19,880 bases of DNA. Origin: Maritimibacter sp. (GTDB lineage: Bacteria; Pseudomonadota; Alphaproteobacteria; Rhodobacterales; Rhodobacteraceae). The notes below the pieces were generated by a model, which saw nothing but the letters and a program-made list of their open reading frames with translations, was not told the origin of the DNA and did no database searches. The stretch covers positions 1-19,880 of the forward strand of contig DOUP01000015.1 in assembly GCA_003520545.1 (NCBI GenBank). Direction: 5' to 3'. The position numbers and the translations under genes were made by a program. Positions 1 to 7,234 of this stretch are shown here, in pieces. Within the stretch, counting starts at the first letter, position 1; each line of letters starts with the position of its first letter.

Positions 1-19
1 GGAAACGCCGGGGCTTTTT
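1..19 (+). terminator. 3' half of an intrinsic terminator cut by the window edge
   Basis: The first bases read as a GGAAAC loop, a GC-rich arm GCCGGGGC (7-14) and a run of five T (15-19). This is the usual right half of a rho-independent terminator. The matching left arm would lie before base 1, so the hairpin cannot be confirmed. It would end a plus-strand transcript converging on the phosphoesterase gene at 48-785. Confidence 0.4.
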
Positions 20-47
20 CGTTGGGCGTCTATGTGCCGCTTCGAGC

Positions 48-785
48 CTAAACGCGCGGTAACGCCACCCGCCCCGCCTCGGTCAAGAGCCACGCCTCGC
101 GTCCTTCGATCACCACAGGGCTGATCGGGTCGCCGTAGCCCGCCCCGCTGTCCAGGTTGATGCGGTTGCCGTAGTGGGTCGCCCGCTTCACCGGCGAATG
201 GCCATGCAGGATGAGCGCACCATGGTCGGCGGTGCTGTCGAGGAATTCTTCGCGAATCCACAGAAGGTCCATCTCGTCCTGCTCCGCCAGTGGCACACCG
301 GGCCGAATGCCCGCGTGGCAGAAGAAGCACTCGCCCCGCTCGTAGGTCAGCGGCAGGTTCGCAAGGAAATCGATGTGGGCGTCAGGCACCTTTTCCCGTG
401 CCTCGTCGTGGATGCGGAACACGCGCTCCCGCTCCTCGAACGTCACGCCGTATGACGCCAGCGTTTCCGGCCCGCCAATCCGTTCGTGCAGCCACGTGTA
501 GCCGACCAGCAGGTAGGGGTCGTGGCGCGGAAAGGGCTCCAGGAACCATGCCATCAGCCTGTCGTGGTTGCCTTTCAGGACGACCCAGGGCTCTCCCGCC
601 TGCGTTCCTTTGGCGAGATGGTCGATCACCCCGCGCGTATCCGGCCCCCGGTCGCACAGGTCGCCGATGTGGACGATGGGCGCCTCCGAATCGCCACAGG
701 CCGCACGGTCCGCCTCGATCAAGGCATGGGCCCGCTTCAGCTCGGAGAGATATCCGTGGATATCGCCAATCGCATATGTCCGCAT
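48..785 (-). CDS. PPP-family metallophosphoesterase (ApaH/PrpA-like)
   Basis: A 245-residue predicted cytoplasmic phosphoesterase of the calcineurin-like PPP superfamily, which uses two metal ions to cleave phosphoester or dinucleoside polyphosphate bonds. The motif set is complete: GDIHG (7-11), GDLCDRG (41-47), GNHD (72-75), a metal-ligand His in CHAG (157) and HGHSP (204-208). The open frame runs further upstream, but the ATG at 785 is chosen because AAGGAG lies just before it and the GDIHG motif then falls at the usual distance from the N terminus. It stands alone behind the serA terminator, so it probably has its own promoter in 786-902. The substrate (phosphoprotein, Ap4A or other) cannot be told from sequence. 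Confidence 0.85.
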   Translation of the reverse strand: MRTYAIGDIHGYLSELKRAHALIEADRAACGDSEAPIVHIGDLCDRGPDTRGVIDHLAKGTQAGEPWVVLKGNHDRLMAWFLEPFPRHDPYLLVGYTWLHERIGGPETLASYGVTFEERERVFRIHDEAREKVPDAHIDFLANLPLTYERGECFFCHAGIRPGVPLAEQDEMDLLWIREEFLDSTADHGALILHGHSPVKRATHYGNRINLDSGAGYGDPISPVVIEGREAWLLTEAGRVALPRV

Positions 786-819
786 GTCGCTCTCCTTAAC
801 CCGGCGCACAGAAAACCAC

Positions 820-835
820 TTTTCTAGTTTTCTAG
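820..835. repeat. Tandem octamer TTTTCTAG x2 upstream of the phosphoesterase gene
   Basis: TTTTCTAG occurs twice with no spacer, 35 to 50 bases before the start codon at 785, in an AT-rich patch of an otherwise GC-rich region. It may be part of the promoter of the phosphoesterase gene or a regulator site. No -35/-10 pair could be fixed with confidence. Confidence 0.35.
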
Positions 836-902
836 TGAAGGGGTACGTCACCACGCCCAAAGGTAAACCCCTGAAAAGGCTCAATCGCACCCCGTGAAAC
901 GC

Positions 903-930
903 AAAAGGCCCCGGACGTGCCGGGGCCCCT
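903..930 (-). terminator. Intrinsic terminator of serA
   Basis: A perfect 8-bp stem GGCCCCGG (907-914) / CCGGGGCC (920-927) with a 5-base loop. Read on the minus strand it is followed by TTTT (906-903). It begins about 20 bases past the serA stop codon and separates the serC-serA operon from the phosphoesterase gene. Confidence 0.85.
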
Positions 931-948
931 CGTGTCATCCCGCCTCCC

Positions 949-2547
949 TTAGATGTCGAAGGACAGGGCGCTCACGTTCTGGAATTTTCCGGTGGCAACC
1001 AACGCATCACGCGCCTCGTCCGTCAGCGGGGCGTCGATGTAGAGAAGCGCGATAGCGTCGCCGGCGCTCTCTTTACGGCCCAGGGTGAAGTTCGCGATGT
1101 TCACGCCCTTCTCGCCCAGCGTGCCGCCCAGCGTACCGATGATGCCCGGCTCGTCCTGGTTGGTGGTGTAAAGCATGTGCTGCCCGATCTCGGCGTCGAT
1201 GTTGATGCCCTTGATCTGGATAAAGCGCGGTTTGCCGTCCGAGAACACCGTGCCCGCGATCGACCGTTCACGGCTCGCGGTTTTCACAACGACCTTGATG
1301 TAACCATCGAAGACGCCGGATTTGCCCTGCGTGGTGATGGCCGACTGGATGCCGCGATCCTTCGCGATCACCGGGGCGGAGACCATGTTCACGTCCGGGT
1401 TGACCGGTTTCATCAGGCCCGCGATCACCGCGCAATCGAGCGCCTTTGTGTTCATCTCGGCGGCCACACCGTCGAGGATCATGGTCACCTCCTGGATCGG
1501 CTCTTCGGTCATCTGGCCGATGAAGGCCCCCAGGTGTTCGGCCAGCTTGATCCACGGGCCCATGACCTTGGCTTCTTCCGGAGTCACCGACGGCATGTTG
1601 AGCGCGTTGGTCACGGCCCCGGTCAGAAGGTAATCGGAAATCTGCTCGGCAACCTGCAGCGCCACGTTTTCCTGCGCTTCCGTGGTGGACGCCCCAAGGT
1701 GCGGGGTGCAGACCACGTTTTTCAGGCCGAAGAGCGGGCTGTCGGTGGCCGGTTCCACTTCGAACACGTCAAAGGCAGCACCGGCGACCTGACCCGACTT
1801 GATCGCCTCAGCCAGAGCGGCTTCGTCCACCAGACCACCCCGGGCACAGTTCACGATCCGCACGCCTTTCTTGGTCTTGGCGAGCGCGTCCGCGTCCAGA
1901 ATACCGCGCGTCTTGTCGGTCAGCGGCACGTGCAGCGTGATGAAATCGGCGCGGGCCAGAAGCTCGTCCAGCTCGACCTTTTCCACGCCCATCTTGTCGG
2001 CGCGGTCCTGCGACAGGAAGGGGTCATAGGCGACGACCTTCATCTTCAGGCCACGCGCCCGGTCGCAGACGATGGACCCGATGTTGCCAGCCCCGATGAC
2101 GCCCAGCGTCTTGGCGGTCAGCTCGACCCCCATGAATTTGGATTTCTCCCACTTGCCGGCCTGCGTGGAGGCATCGGCTTCGGGGATCTGGCGGGCCACG
2201 GCGAACATCATCGCGATGGCGTGCTCGGCGGTGGTGATCGAGTTGCCGAAGGGCGTGTTCATCACGATCACGCCTTTCTTGGACGCGGCCGGGATGTCCA
2301 CGTTATCAACACCGATCCCGGCGCGGGCCACGACCTTGAGCTCAGTCGCGGCGTCCAGCACCTCCTGGGTTACCTTGGTCGCCGAACGAATGGCGAGACC
2401 TTCGTAGCCGCCCTCCTTGATCTTGGCGATCAGGGCGTCCTTGTCTTTGCCAAGGTTCGGTTCGAAATCCACCTCGACACCACGGTCGCGGAAAATCTGA
2501 ACGGCGGTTTCCGAGAGTTTGTCGGAGACGAGTACTTTGGGGGCCAT
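949..2547 (-). CDS. serA: D-3-phosphoglycerate dehydrogenase
   Basis: A 532-residue long-form SerA. It oxidises 3-phosphoglycerate to 3-phosphohydroxypyruvate with NAD+, the first step of the phosphorylated serine pathway. The N-terminal substrate domain contains ARAGIGVDNVD (74-84). The Rossmann motif is GAGNIG (152-157). The catalytic set is Arg in NCARGG (236), Glu in VEP (265) and His in TPHLG (283). Residues of about 320-450 match the intervening ASB domain, and a C-terminal ACT domain (about 457-532, core NQDEPGIIGTLG) suggests allosteric control, usually by serine. The start is ATG 2547 with AAAGGA upstream. It lies 84 bases behind serC on the same strand and ends at a strong terminator, so the two genes form a serine operon. 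Confidence 0.97.
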   Translation of the reverse strand: MAPKVLVSDKLSETAVQIFRDRGVEVDFEPNLGKDKDALIAKIKEGGYEGLAIRSATKVTQEVLDAATELKVVARAGIGVDNVDIPAASKKGVIVMNTPFGNSITTAEHAIAMMFAVARQIPEADASTQAGKWEKSKFMGVELTAKTLGVIGAGNIGSIVCDRARGLKMKVVAYDPFLSQDRADKMGVEKVELDELLARADFITLHVPLTDKTRGILDADALAKTKKGVRIVNCARGGLVDEAALAEAIKSGQVAGAAFDVFEVEPATDSPLFGLKNVVCTPHLGASTTEAQENVALQVAEQISDYLLTGAVTNALNMPSVTPEEAKVMGPWIKLAEHLGAFIGQMTEEPIQEVTMILDGVAAEMNTKALDCAVIAGLMKPVNPDVNMVSAPVIAKDRGIQSAITTQGKSGVFDGYIKVVVKTASRERSIAGTVFSDGKPRFIQIKGINIDAEIGQHMLYTTNQDEPGIIGTLGGTLGEKGVNIANFTLGRKESAGDAIALLYIDAPLTDEARDALVATGKFQNVSALSFDI

Positions 2548-2568
2548 GTTGCTGGTCCTTTATCGGGG

Positions 2569-2620
2569 GCCGGATCGTACCGGCTGGAATTTTGGGAAGT
2601 GGCCGGACATTTGCCCGGCC
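2569..2620 (-). promoter_or_regulatory. Two GC hairpins in the serC-serA spacer
   Basis: The 84-base gap holds two inverted repeats: GGCCGG/CCGGCC (2601-2606 / 2615-2620, 8-base loop) and GCCGG/CCGGC (2569-2573 / 2580-2584, 6-base loop). Neither is followed by a T run on the minus strand, so they are not normal terminators. They could stabilise the serC message, mark an RNA processing site or lower readthrough into serA. The second ends about 20 bases before the serA start codon. Confidence 0.45.
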
Positions 2621-2631
2621 AATGCTATCGC

Positions 2632-3786
2632 TTAGGCGGCTTCCGCCTGGGCCTCGATCTCGGCGTTGAACGCCCAGTCGAGCCACGGCATCAGCGCTTC
2701 AAGGTCAGAGGTTTCGACCGTGCCGCCGCACCAGATCCGCAGGCCAGCCGGTGCATCGCGGTAGGCACCAACGTCGAGCGCAACGCCCTCGGCCTCAAGC
2801 CGCTTGGCAACCGCCTTGGCAAAGCTCGCACCATCCTGGATACGGTCGTCGGTGAACTTCAGGCAGACCGAGGTGTTCGACCGGGTCGCATCGTCTTCGG
2901 CAAGGTTCGCGATCCAGTCGTGCGTCTCGCAGAAATCGAAGATCACCTTGGCGTTGGCATCGGCCCGCGCCATCAGTCCTTTCAGACCACCGACCGACCG
3001 CGCCCAATCGAGCGCCACGAGGTAATCCTCGACGGCCAGCATCGACGGCGTGTTGATCGTCGCACCGGTGAAGATGCCGTCGATCAGCTTGCCGCCCTTG
3101 GTCAGGCGGAAAATCTTCGGCAGCGGCCAGGCCGGGGTGTAGTTTTCCAACCGCTCCACGGCGCGCGGGCTGAGGATCAGCATCCCGTGCGCGGCTTCAC
3201 CGCCCAGCACCTTCTGCCAGGAAAAGGTGGTCACATCGAGCTTATCCCACGGCAGGTCCATCGCGAAGGCCGCCGAGGTGGCATCGCAGATTGTCAGCCC
3301 CTCGCGGTCGTCCGCGATCCAGTCGCCATTGGGCACCCGCACGCCCGATGTCGTGCCGTTCCAGGTGAACACCACGTCGTCGGCAAAGTTCACCGCACCC
3401 AGGTCGGGAAGCTGACCGTAGTCGGCCTCCATGATGGTCGCGTCGAGCTTGAGCTGCTTGGCCACGTCGCTGACCCAGCCGGCCCCAAACGATTCCCAGG
3501 CCATCATGGTCACGCCGCGCGCGCCCAGCATCGACCACATCGCCATTTCCACGGCGCCCGTGTCGGAGGCGGGAACGATGCCGATCTTGTAATCGGCAGG
3601 AATGCCCAGAACCTCGCGGGTGCCTTCGATGGCAGCCTTGAGCTTGTCCTTACCGATGGCGGCACGGTGCGAGCGGCCAAGGGCGGCATCGGACAGTTTA
3701 TCGAGCGTGAAAACGGGGGGTTTGGCACAGGGGCCAGACGAAAAACGCGGATTGGCCGGCCGCGTAGCCGGAGTCTCGGTGACCAT
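2632..3786 (-). CDS. serC: Phosphoserine aminotransferase
   Basis: A 384-residue PLP-dependent enzyme that turns 3-phosphohydroxypyruvate and glutamate into phosphoserine and 2-oxoglutarate. It resembles the alphaproteobacterial/Methanosarcina-type SerC rather than the enterobacterial form. Visible motifs: FSSGPCAKPP (15-24), GRSHR (37-41), PASDTGA (72-78), and FSWQKVLGGE with the likely Schiff-base Lys at 192. The frame is open for another 37 codons upstream, but ATG 3786 is preferred: GGAAGGA sits just before it and the family's N-terminal motif follows closely. The upstream extension overlaps hairpins of the leader. It is followed by serA in one operon. Confidence 0.95.
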   Translation of the reverse strand: MVTETPATRPANPRFSSGPCAKPPVFTLDKLSDAALGRSHRAAIGKDKLKAAIEGTREVLGIPADYKIGIVPASDTGAVEMAMWSMLGARGVTMMAWESFGAGWVSDVAKQLKLDATIMEADYGQLPDLGAVNFADDVVFTWNGTTSGVRVPNGDWIADDREGLTICDATSAAFAMDLPWDKLDVTTFSWQKVLGGEAAHGMLILSPRAVERLENYTPAWPLPKIFRLTKGGKLIDGIFTGATINTPSMLAVEDYLVALDWARSVGGLKGLMARADANAKVIFDFCETHDWIANLAEDDATRSNTSVCLKFTDDRIQDGASFAKAVAKRLEAEGVALDVGAYRDAPAGLRIWCGGTVETSDLEALMPWLDWAFNAEIEAQAEAA

Positions 3787-3810
3787 TGATAGTATCCTTC
3801 CAGATAGTCG

Positions 3811-3865
3811 CTCCGCGTTGGGGCGGAGTGTCCCGCCGACGCAGATACGGAGGACCGGGCGGAGC
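3811..3865 (-). ncRNA. Candidate serC leader RNA: two tandem hairpins with a competing pairing
   Basis: On the minus strand, hairpin 1 (3855-3830) pairs GTCCTCCG with CGGCGGGAC, with one bulge and one G-U. Hairpin 2 (3828-3811) pairs CTCCGC with GCGGAG across a 6-base loop. They are one base apart, and hairpin 2 ends about 25 bases before the serC start. A segment just upstream (3865-3859, GCTCCGC) can instead pair perfectly with the 3' arm of hairpin 2 extended by one base (GCGGAGC, 3816-3810), giving two exclusive folds. A cis-regulatory serC RNA motif is known from Alphaproteobacteria. Placement fits, but match to that model is from memory and not tested. The absence of a T run points to control of translation or stability. 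Confidence 0.55.
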
Positions 3866-3873
3866 CACAAGAG

Positions 3874-3897
3874 AAAAAATGCGCAAAAACGACGCAT
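3874..3897 (-). terminator. Short hairpin with T run between mobA and serC
   Basis: The minus strand reads ATGCG (3897-3893), a 9-base loop, CGCAT (3883-3879) and then T residues (to 3874). The stem is only 5 bp, so as a terminator it is weak. It could end mobA transcripts 70 to 100 bases after the mobA stop, or act as an attenuator before the serC leader if transcription starts upstream of it. Confidence 0.45.
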
Positions 3898-3969
3898 CTC
3901 ACGTCATGCACGGCACGGATTGGAGCGGATAGGAAACTCGGCACAGGGTCGATCACGCGCGCGGGCGCC

Positions 3970-4572
3970 TCACTTGTCGGCGAGTCGTGCCTCCGCGAGC
4001 TCAAGGTCTTCCGGCGTATTCACGTTGAAAAACGCCGCGTCGGGAAAGATCGTCCCGACCGCGTATTTCTCATCAGCGAAGTCCGCGACCTTGCGCGTGC
4101 CCGACTGGATCGAACCGCGCAGACTGTCTGCAAGCGCGGTATACCAAAGCCCCACCACCGGATGCAGCCCATCGCTGGTCTCGGCCAGAACCACGGGCGC
4201 CCGCGCGGCCACCTGCGCGCGAATCAGCCGTGCCACGAGGTTCTTGGGCAGAAACGGGGTATCCACCGACACCGTCACCACCCAATCCTGCCGTTGTGCG
4301 GCCGCCCAGTCCATCGCGGCGAGGATACCGGCCAGGGGACCCGGGTGATCGTCGAAGCTATCCGCAAGCACTGGATATTTCGGGCCGAACCGCGCCGGAT
4401 CCCCGTTCGCATTGATGGCGATCCCATGCACCTGCGGCGACAGGCGCGCACCGACATGGTCGATCAAGGGCCGCCCCCCCAGCCGCACGAAAGCCTTGTC
4501 GCGCCCGCCCAAGCGTCGCCCACGTCCTCCTGCCAAGATGACTCCCGGAGGAAGCCCGTCTGCCTTTTCCAT
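3970..4572 (-). CDS. mobA: Molybdenum cofactor guanylyltransferase
   Basis: A 200-residue cytoplasmic nucleotidyltransferase that joins GMP from GTP to molybdopterin cofactor, giving the MGD cofactor used by DMSO-reductase-family enzymes. The N-terminal nucleotide-binding loop is LAGGRGRRLGGRDKA (13-27). A VDTPFLP segment (about 103-109) supplies the metal-binding Asp, and FNVNTPEDL (about 184-192) is the typical C-terminal motif. Length fits the family. No Shine-Dalgarno sequence is obvious close to ATG 4572. It is transcribed divergently from azlC across 92 bases and is not clearly part of the serine operon. No other molybdenum cofactor gene is in the window. Confidence 0.92.
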   Translation of the reverse strand: MEKADGLPPGVILAGGRGRRLGGRDKAFVRLGGRPLIDHVGARLSPQVHGIAINANGDPARFGPKYPVLADSFDDHPGPLAGILAAMDWAAAQRQDWVVTVSVDTPFLPKNLVARLIRAQVAARAPVVLAETSDGLHPVVGLWYTALADSLRGSIQSGTRKVADFADEKYAVGTIFPDAAFFNVNTPEDLELAEARLADK

Positions 4573-4664
4573 TTCGTGATGCTACCCCCCACAAAATTTG
4601 GCGCAAGGTTCGGGTTGCCATACCCCGGACCTGGGCATAGCCAAGAGGCAAACGGAGCAAGCTG

Positions 4665-5372
4665 ATGTCAAAAGAAACTTCCTCGCCGTTCTGGCGCGGC
4701 GCGCGGGATGGTGCGCCTTTTGTCCTCGTGATCGCGCCTTTCGGCATGCTGTTCGGCGTCGTAGCGACCGAAGCGGGGATGGATTTGGCCCAGACGATGT
4801 CGATGACGGTCCTTGTCATCGCGGGCGCCGCTCAGTTCGCCGCCGTGTCCCAGATGATCGACAACGCGCCCATCTTCATGGTGCTTCTGACCTCGCTTGC
4901 GGTGAACCTGCGGATGGCAATGTATTCCGCCACCATGGTGCCGCATCTTGGCAAAGCCTCGCTTTGGAAACGGGCGCTCGTCGCGTACTTCCTCGTCGAT
5001 CAATCCGCCGTGCTGGCGTCGGAGACCTTCGAGAAGAACCCGGAGCGTTCCGTCGCGTGGAAGGTCGCCTATATCCTTGGGATTATGCTGCCGGTCACAC
5101 CGTTCTGGTATGGCGGCACGCTCTTTGGCGCAGTGGTCGGCGGCCGGCTCCCGGAAAGTTTCGCGCTGGATTTCGCCATGCCGATCACCTTCCTCGCGAT
5201 GATCGCCCCGATGGTCAAGACCCTGCCCCACCTCGCGGCAGCCCTCACCTCGATCACCCTCGCCCTGCTTCTCAATGGATTTCCCTACGGCACGGGGTTG
5301 ATCCTCGCAGCCTTCGCGGCATTGGCCGTGGGCGCGCTGACCGAGTGGAAACTGGAAGGAAACAAGGCATGA
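4665..5372 (+). CDS. azlC: AzlC-family branched-chain amino acid permease subunit
   Basis: A 235-residue inner-membrane protein, the large subunit of the AzlC/AzlD (LIV-E) exporter family that moves branched-chain amino acids or their analogues out of the cell. The family signatures GAAQFAAVS (54-62) and NLRMAMYSA (81-89) are present, with several hydrophobic segments (about 17-37, 45-65, 68-90, 133-160, 170-195 and 205-226). ATG 4665 follows a GGAG. Its stop overlaps the azlD start by ATGA, so the two are translationally coupled. The exact substrate is not shown by sequence. No Lrp-type regulator gene is next to it. Confidence 0.9.
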   Translation: MSKETSSPFWRGARDGAPFVLVIAPFGMLFGVVATEAGMDLAQTMSMTVLVIAGAAQFAAVSQMIDNAPIFMVLLTSLAVNLRMAMYSATMVPHLGKASLWKRALVAYFLVDQSAVLASETFEKNPERSVAWKVAYILGIMLPVTPFWYGGTLFGAVVGGRLPESFALDFAMPITFLAMIAPMVKTLPHLAAALTSITLALLLNGFPYGTGLILAAFAALAVGALTEWKLEGNKA

Positions 5373-5701
5373 TCCAGCTCTCTGACGCCCAGCTCTGGCT
5401 CGTGATCGTCCTTCTCGGGGCCGGCACCTTCCTGATCCGGTTTTCCTTCCTCGGCATCATCGGAGATCGTCCCATGCCGCGCTGGGTGCTGCGGGCGCTG
5501 CGCTACACGCCCGTCGCCGTGATCCCCGGCCTCGTGGCGCCGTTGGTCCTCTGGCCCGCCGCGACAGACGGCGACCCGGACCCCGCCCGCCTGACCGCCG
5601 CCGCCGTCACCATCGCCGTGGGCGCGATCACCAAGAACGTGCTCGCCGCGATCATCGTCGGGGCCGTGACGCTCTTCGGGATGCTCTGGCTTCTGGGCTG
5701 A
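5369..5701 (+). CDS. azlD: AzlD-family transporter small subunit
   Basis: A 110-residue membrane protein, the small partner of AzlC. It has four hydrophobic segments (about 8-31, 47-62, 73-88 and 90-108) and the family pattern LIRFSFL followed by LRYTPVAVIPGLVAP (41-58). It starts at the ATG inside the ATGA that also ends azlC, so the coupling is clear. The pair is needed together for export in characterised members. The operon seems to end here: the next gene is preceded by its own promoter and lies in a duplicated segment with a different base composition. Confidence 0.9.
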   Translation: MIQLSDAQLWLVIVLLGAGTFLIRFSFLGIIGDRPMPRWVLRALRYTPVAVIPGLVAPLVLWPAATDGDPDPARLTAAAVTIAVGAITKNVLAAIIVGAVTLFGMLWLLG

Positions 5702-5728
5702 AACGTAACCACCGCCCTCGGGGGCAGG

Positions 5729-5744
5729 TTGCGCACGCACGCAA
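5729..5744 (+). promoter_or_regulatory. Dyad TTGCG-N6-CGCAA, unit 1
   Basis: A 16-base inverted repeat with 5-base arms, about 60 bases before the -35 element of the first propeller gene. The same 16 bases occur at the matching place in unit 2 with identical flanks. It is an operator candidate; the binding protein is unknown. Confidence 0.4.
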
Positions 5745-5788
5745 GTTTAAACCGGATCGCGAAAATAGCTATCCTTTTGGGCCAACAA

Positions 5789-5801
5789 GGGGGTGACCCC
5801 C
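5789..5801 (+). promoter_or_regulatory. Palindrome GGGGG-TGA-CCCCC, unit 1 only
   Basis: A perfect 5-bp inverted repeat ending four bases before the -35 hexamer of unit 1. In unit 2 the right arm is TCCTC, so the symmetry is lost while the surrounding promoter is kept. It may be a regulator site specific to the first gene, or chance. Confidence 0.3.
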
Positions 5802-5805
5802 TCAT

Positions 5806-5834
5806 TTGACACGCGAGAATACTTGTATACGAAT
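5806..5834 (+). promoter_or_regulatory. Sigma-70-like promoter of propeller gene 1
   Basis: A consensus TTGACA (5806-5811), a 16-base spacer and TACGAAT (5828-5834). Both elements and the spacing are kept in unit 2 although spacer bases differ. Transcription would start near 5841, giving a short leader of about 20 bases that holds the GAGG ribosome site at 5850-5853. Confidence 0.6.
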
Positions 5835-5861
5835 TCAACTCATAGAAGTGAGGTATTGAAT

Positions 5862-7031
5862 TTGTTTAGGCGTTTCGGGTTTCAGACATTCACAGCGGGT
5901 TTTGCCGCTTTTGTTTTTCTTGGTGCAGTAACGGTTGGGCCGGTCTGGTCTCAGGAGGCCGATGAGGGAAGCGCACAGGGCGCTTTCAAACTGCAAGAGG
6001 GAGAAGCGTTCGTTGGGCTTGACCTGTCGCCAGATGGGCAGGAATTGATCATGACATCGGCGCATCCCGGACATGGGCGGGCGGTCTTCGCACGAGCCGA
6101 TACGCTTGAGGTCACGGGGCGGATTGAAACCCCGCCGGGGCTCCGGCTTGCCGATCCGCGCTACAGTCCCGACGGCACCGAAATCCTGTTCGCTGGAACC
6201 TGCCGCCCTGAGAACAGCCCCTGTTTGCCCGAACAGGAAGGCTGGAACATTTACCGCTACGACATCGCCGCGCAAAGTCTTCATCAATTGACCGAACCGA
6301 TGGTCGAATTTGCCCGACGAAAGCCAGCCTGGGGACCGGAGGGCAGCGCGTACTTCGTCGGATACAACAATCGATCTGCAGGGGCGTCCGTAATCGCAAG
6401 CGCGGCGATCTACGAGGTCCGGGCGAACGGCGAAAGTGTCCCGGTTTTTCCGAGCGACAGCTATGAGCCACTCTCCAATTCAATCCAGGCACCAATAGGA
6501 AACTTCTACGGCATCAGCATCCTTTCTGTTGACCCAGAGGGGATCACCTTCGCTGCGCAATACAACGTTGACCTGACCCGCCCGAACAACCCGGAGGGCG
6601 ACCGGCGTGTTATTGAGTTCGCTGATAGCCACTTTTATGCGATCCCACGCGACCAGTGGCGGGACAGTTCTACATATTGGACGATTTTCCGCGTGACGGC
6701 GGACGAGCTTTTCATCTTACTCGATTCCGACCGCTTTACTGGCGAGGTACCAAACAAGGAGCACCTTTCGAATGTCGCCAGCGATGGCGACACGATCTGG
6801 GTGCTTCGGAAGGGCGCTCCGATAATCGGATACTGGCACAAAGTCTCGAAGATTTCCGGCTCGCACGCCGAATTGATCGATGCGGTCGAAACACCTTTCA
6901 AATACGGCTTCAGCGACTTCGAGGTCTCTGGCCGGCTCGCGATACTCGTTGCGAACCGTTACGACGAAAGCCCGCTTCTTTTTCGCGTCGAAGACTGGGA
7001 GACCTTCGAGGCGTTCGATTTGAAGCCATGA
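5862..7031 (+). CDS. Exported beta-propeller-like protein, paralogue 1 (function unknown)
   Basis: A 389-residue protein with a signal peptide: basic FRRF start, hydrophobic core to about residue 27 and likely cleavage after VWS (28-30). The mature part has TolB/PD40-like blade motifs such as LDLSPDGQ, ADPRYSPDGTEILFAG and KPAWGPEGSAYFVG, so a periplasmic or secreted beta-propeller is inferred. A CX6C pair in the second blade, kept in the paralogue, may form a disulfide. The start is the TTG at 5862, not the longer frame from GTG 5793, because TTG and a GAGG eight bases before it are conserved in unit 2, where the longer frame is closed by TAA. No enzyme motif was recognised. The gene seems less GC-rich than its neighbours. 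Confidence 0.75.
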   Translation: MFRRFGFQTFTAGFAAFVFLGAVTVGPVWSQEADEGSAQGAFKLQEGEAFVGLDLSPDGQELIMTSAHPGHGRAVFARADTLEVTGRIETPPGLRLADPRYSPDGTEILFAGTCRPENSPCLPEQEGWNIYRYDIAAQSLHQLTEPMVEFARRKPAWGPEGSAYFVGYNNRSAGASVIASAAIYEVRANGESVPVFPSDSYEPLSNSIQAPIGNFYGISILSVDPEGITFAAQYNVDLTRPNNPEGDRRVIEFADSHFYAIPRDQWRDSSTYWTIFRVTADELFILLDSDRFTGEVPNKEHLSNVASDGDTIWVLRKGAPIIGYWHKVSKISGSHAELIDAVETPFKYGFSDFEVSGRLAILVANRYDESPLLFRVEDWETFEAFDLKP

Positions 7032-7100
7032 GTGTCGTTGCGGCCATCCAGCTCTGACACCGACGCAATCCAATCGTTCACGTCACCCCTCGGGGGCAGG

Positions 7101-7116
7101 TTGCGCACGCACGCAA
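7101..7116 (+). promoter_or_regulatory. Dyad TTGCG-N6-CGCAA, unit 2
   Basis: Identical to the 16-base dyad at 5729-5744 and in the same place relative to the promoter. Conservation in both units, including flanks, supports a control role or recent sequence exchange. Confidence 0.4.
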
Positions 7117-7178
7117 GTTTAAACCGGATCGCGAAACAGAGCTATCCTTTTGGGTCAATAAGGGGGTGATCCTCTCAT

Positions 7179-7207
7179 TTGACACCCGATAATACTTCTG
7201 TACGAAT
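7179..7207 (+). promoter_or_regulatory. Sigma-70-like promoter of propeller gene 2
   Basis: TTGACA (7179-7184), 16-base spacer and TACGAAT (7201-7207), matching unit 1. The GAGG ribosome site is at 7223-7226, eight bases before the TTG start. Having its own promoter means paralogue 2 can be expressed without readthrough from paralogue 1. Confidence 0.6.
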
Positions 7208-7234
7208 TCAATTCATAGATGTGAGGTTTCGGGT

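Noticed and set aside
1177..3789. 870-codon open frame on the plus strand opposite serA and serC
   Set aside because: It is antisense to two well-supported enzymes and has the His/Asp/Arg/Gly-rich composition of a mirror frame in high-GC DNA.
4598..5368. Upstream extension of the azlD frame across azlC
   Set aside because: It overlaps azlC in another frame. The ATGA junction at 5369 gives the normal AzlD length of 110 residues.
5793..5861. Longer N terminus for propeller paralogue 1 from GTG 5793
   Set aside because: The matching frame in unit 2 contains a stop, the segment overlaps the promoter, and it would bury the signal peptide.
5868..5885. Twin-arginine (Tat) signal in the propeller proteins, from FRRFGF
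   Set aside because: The residues after the Arg pair do not match the SRRxFLK pattern. A Sec signal with cleavage after VWS fits better.
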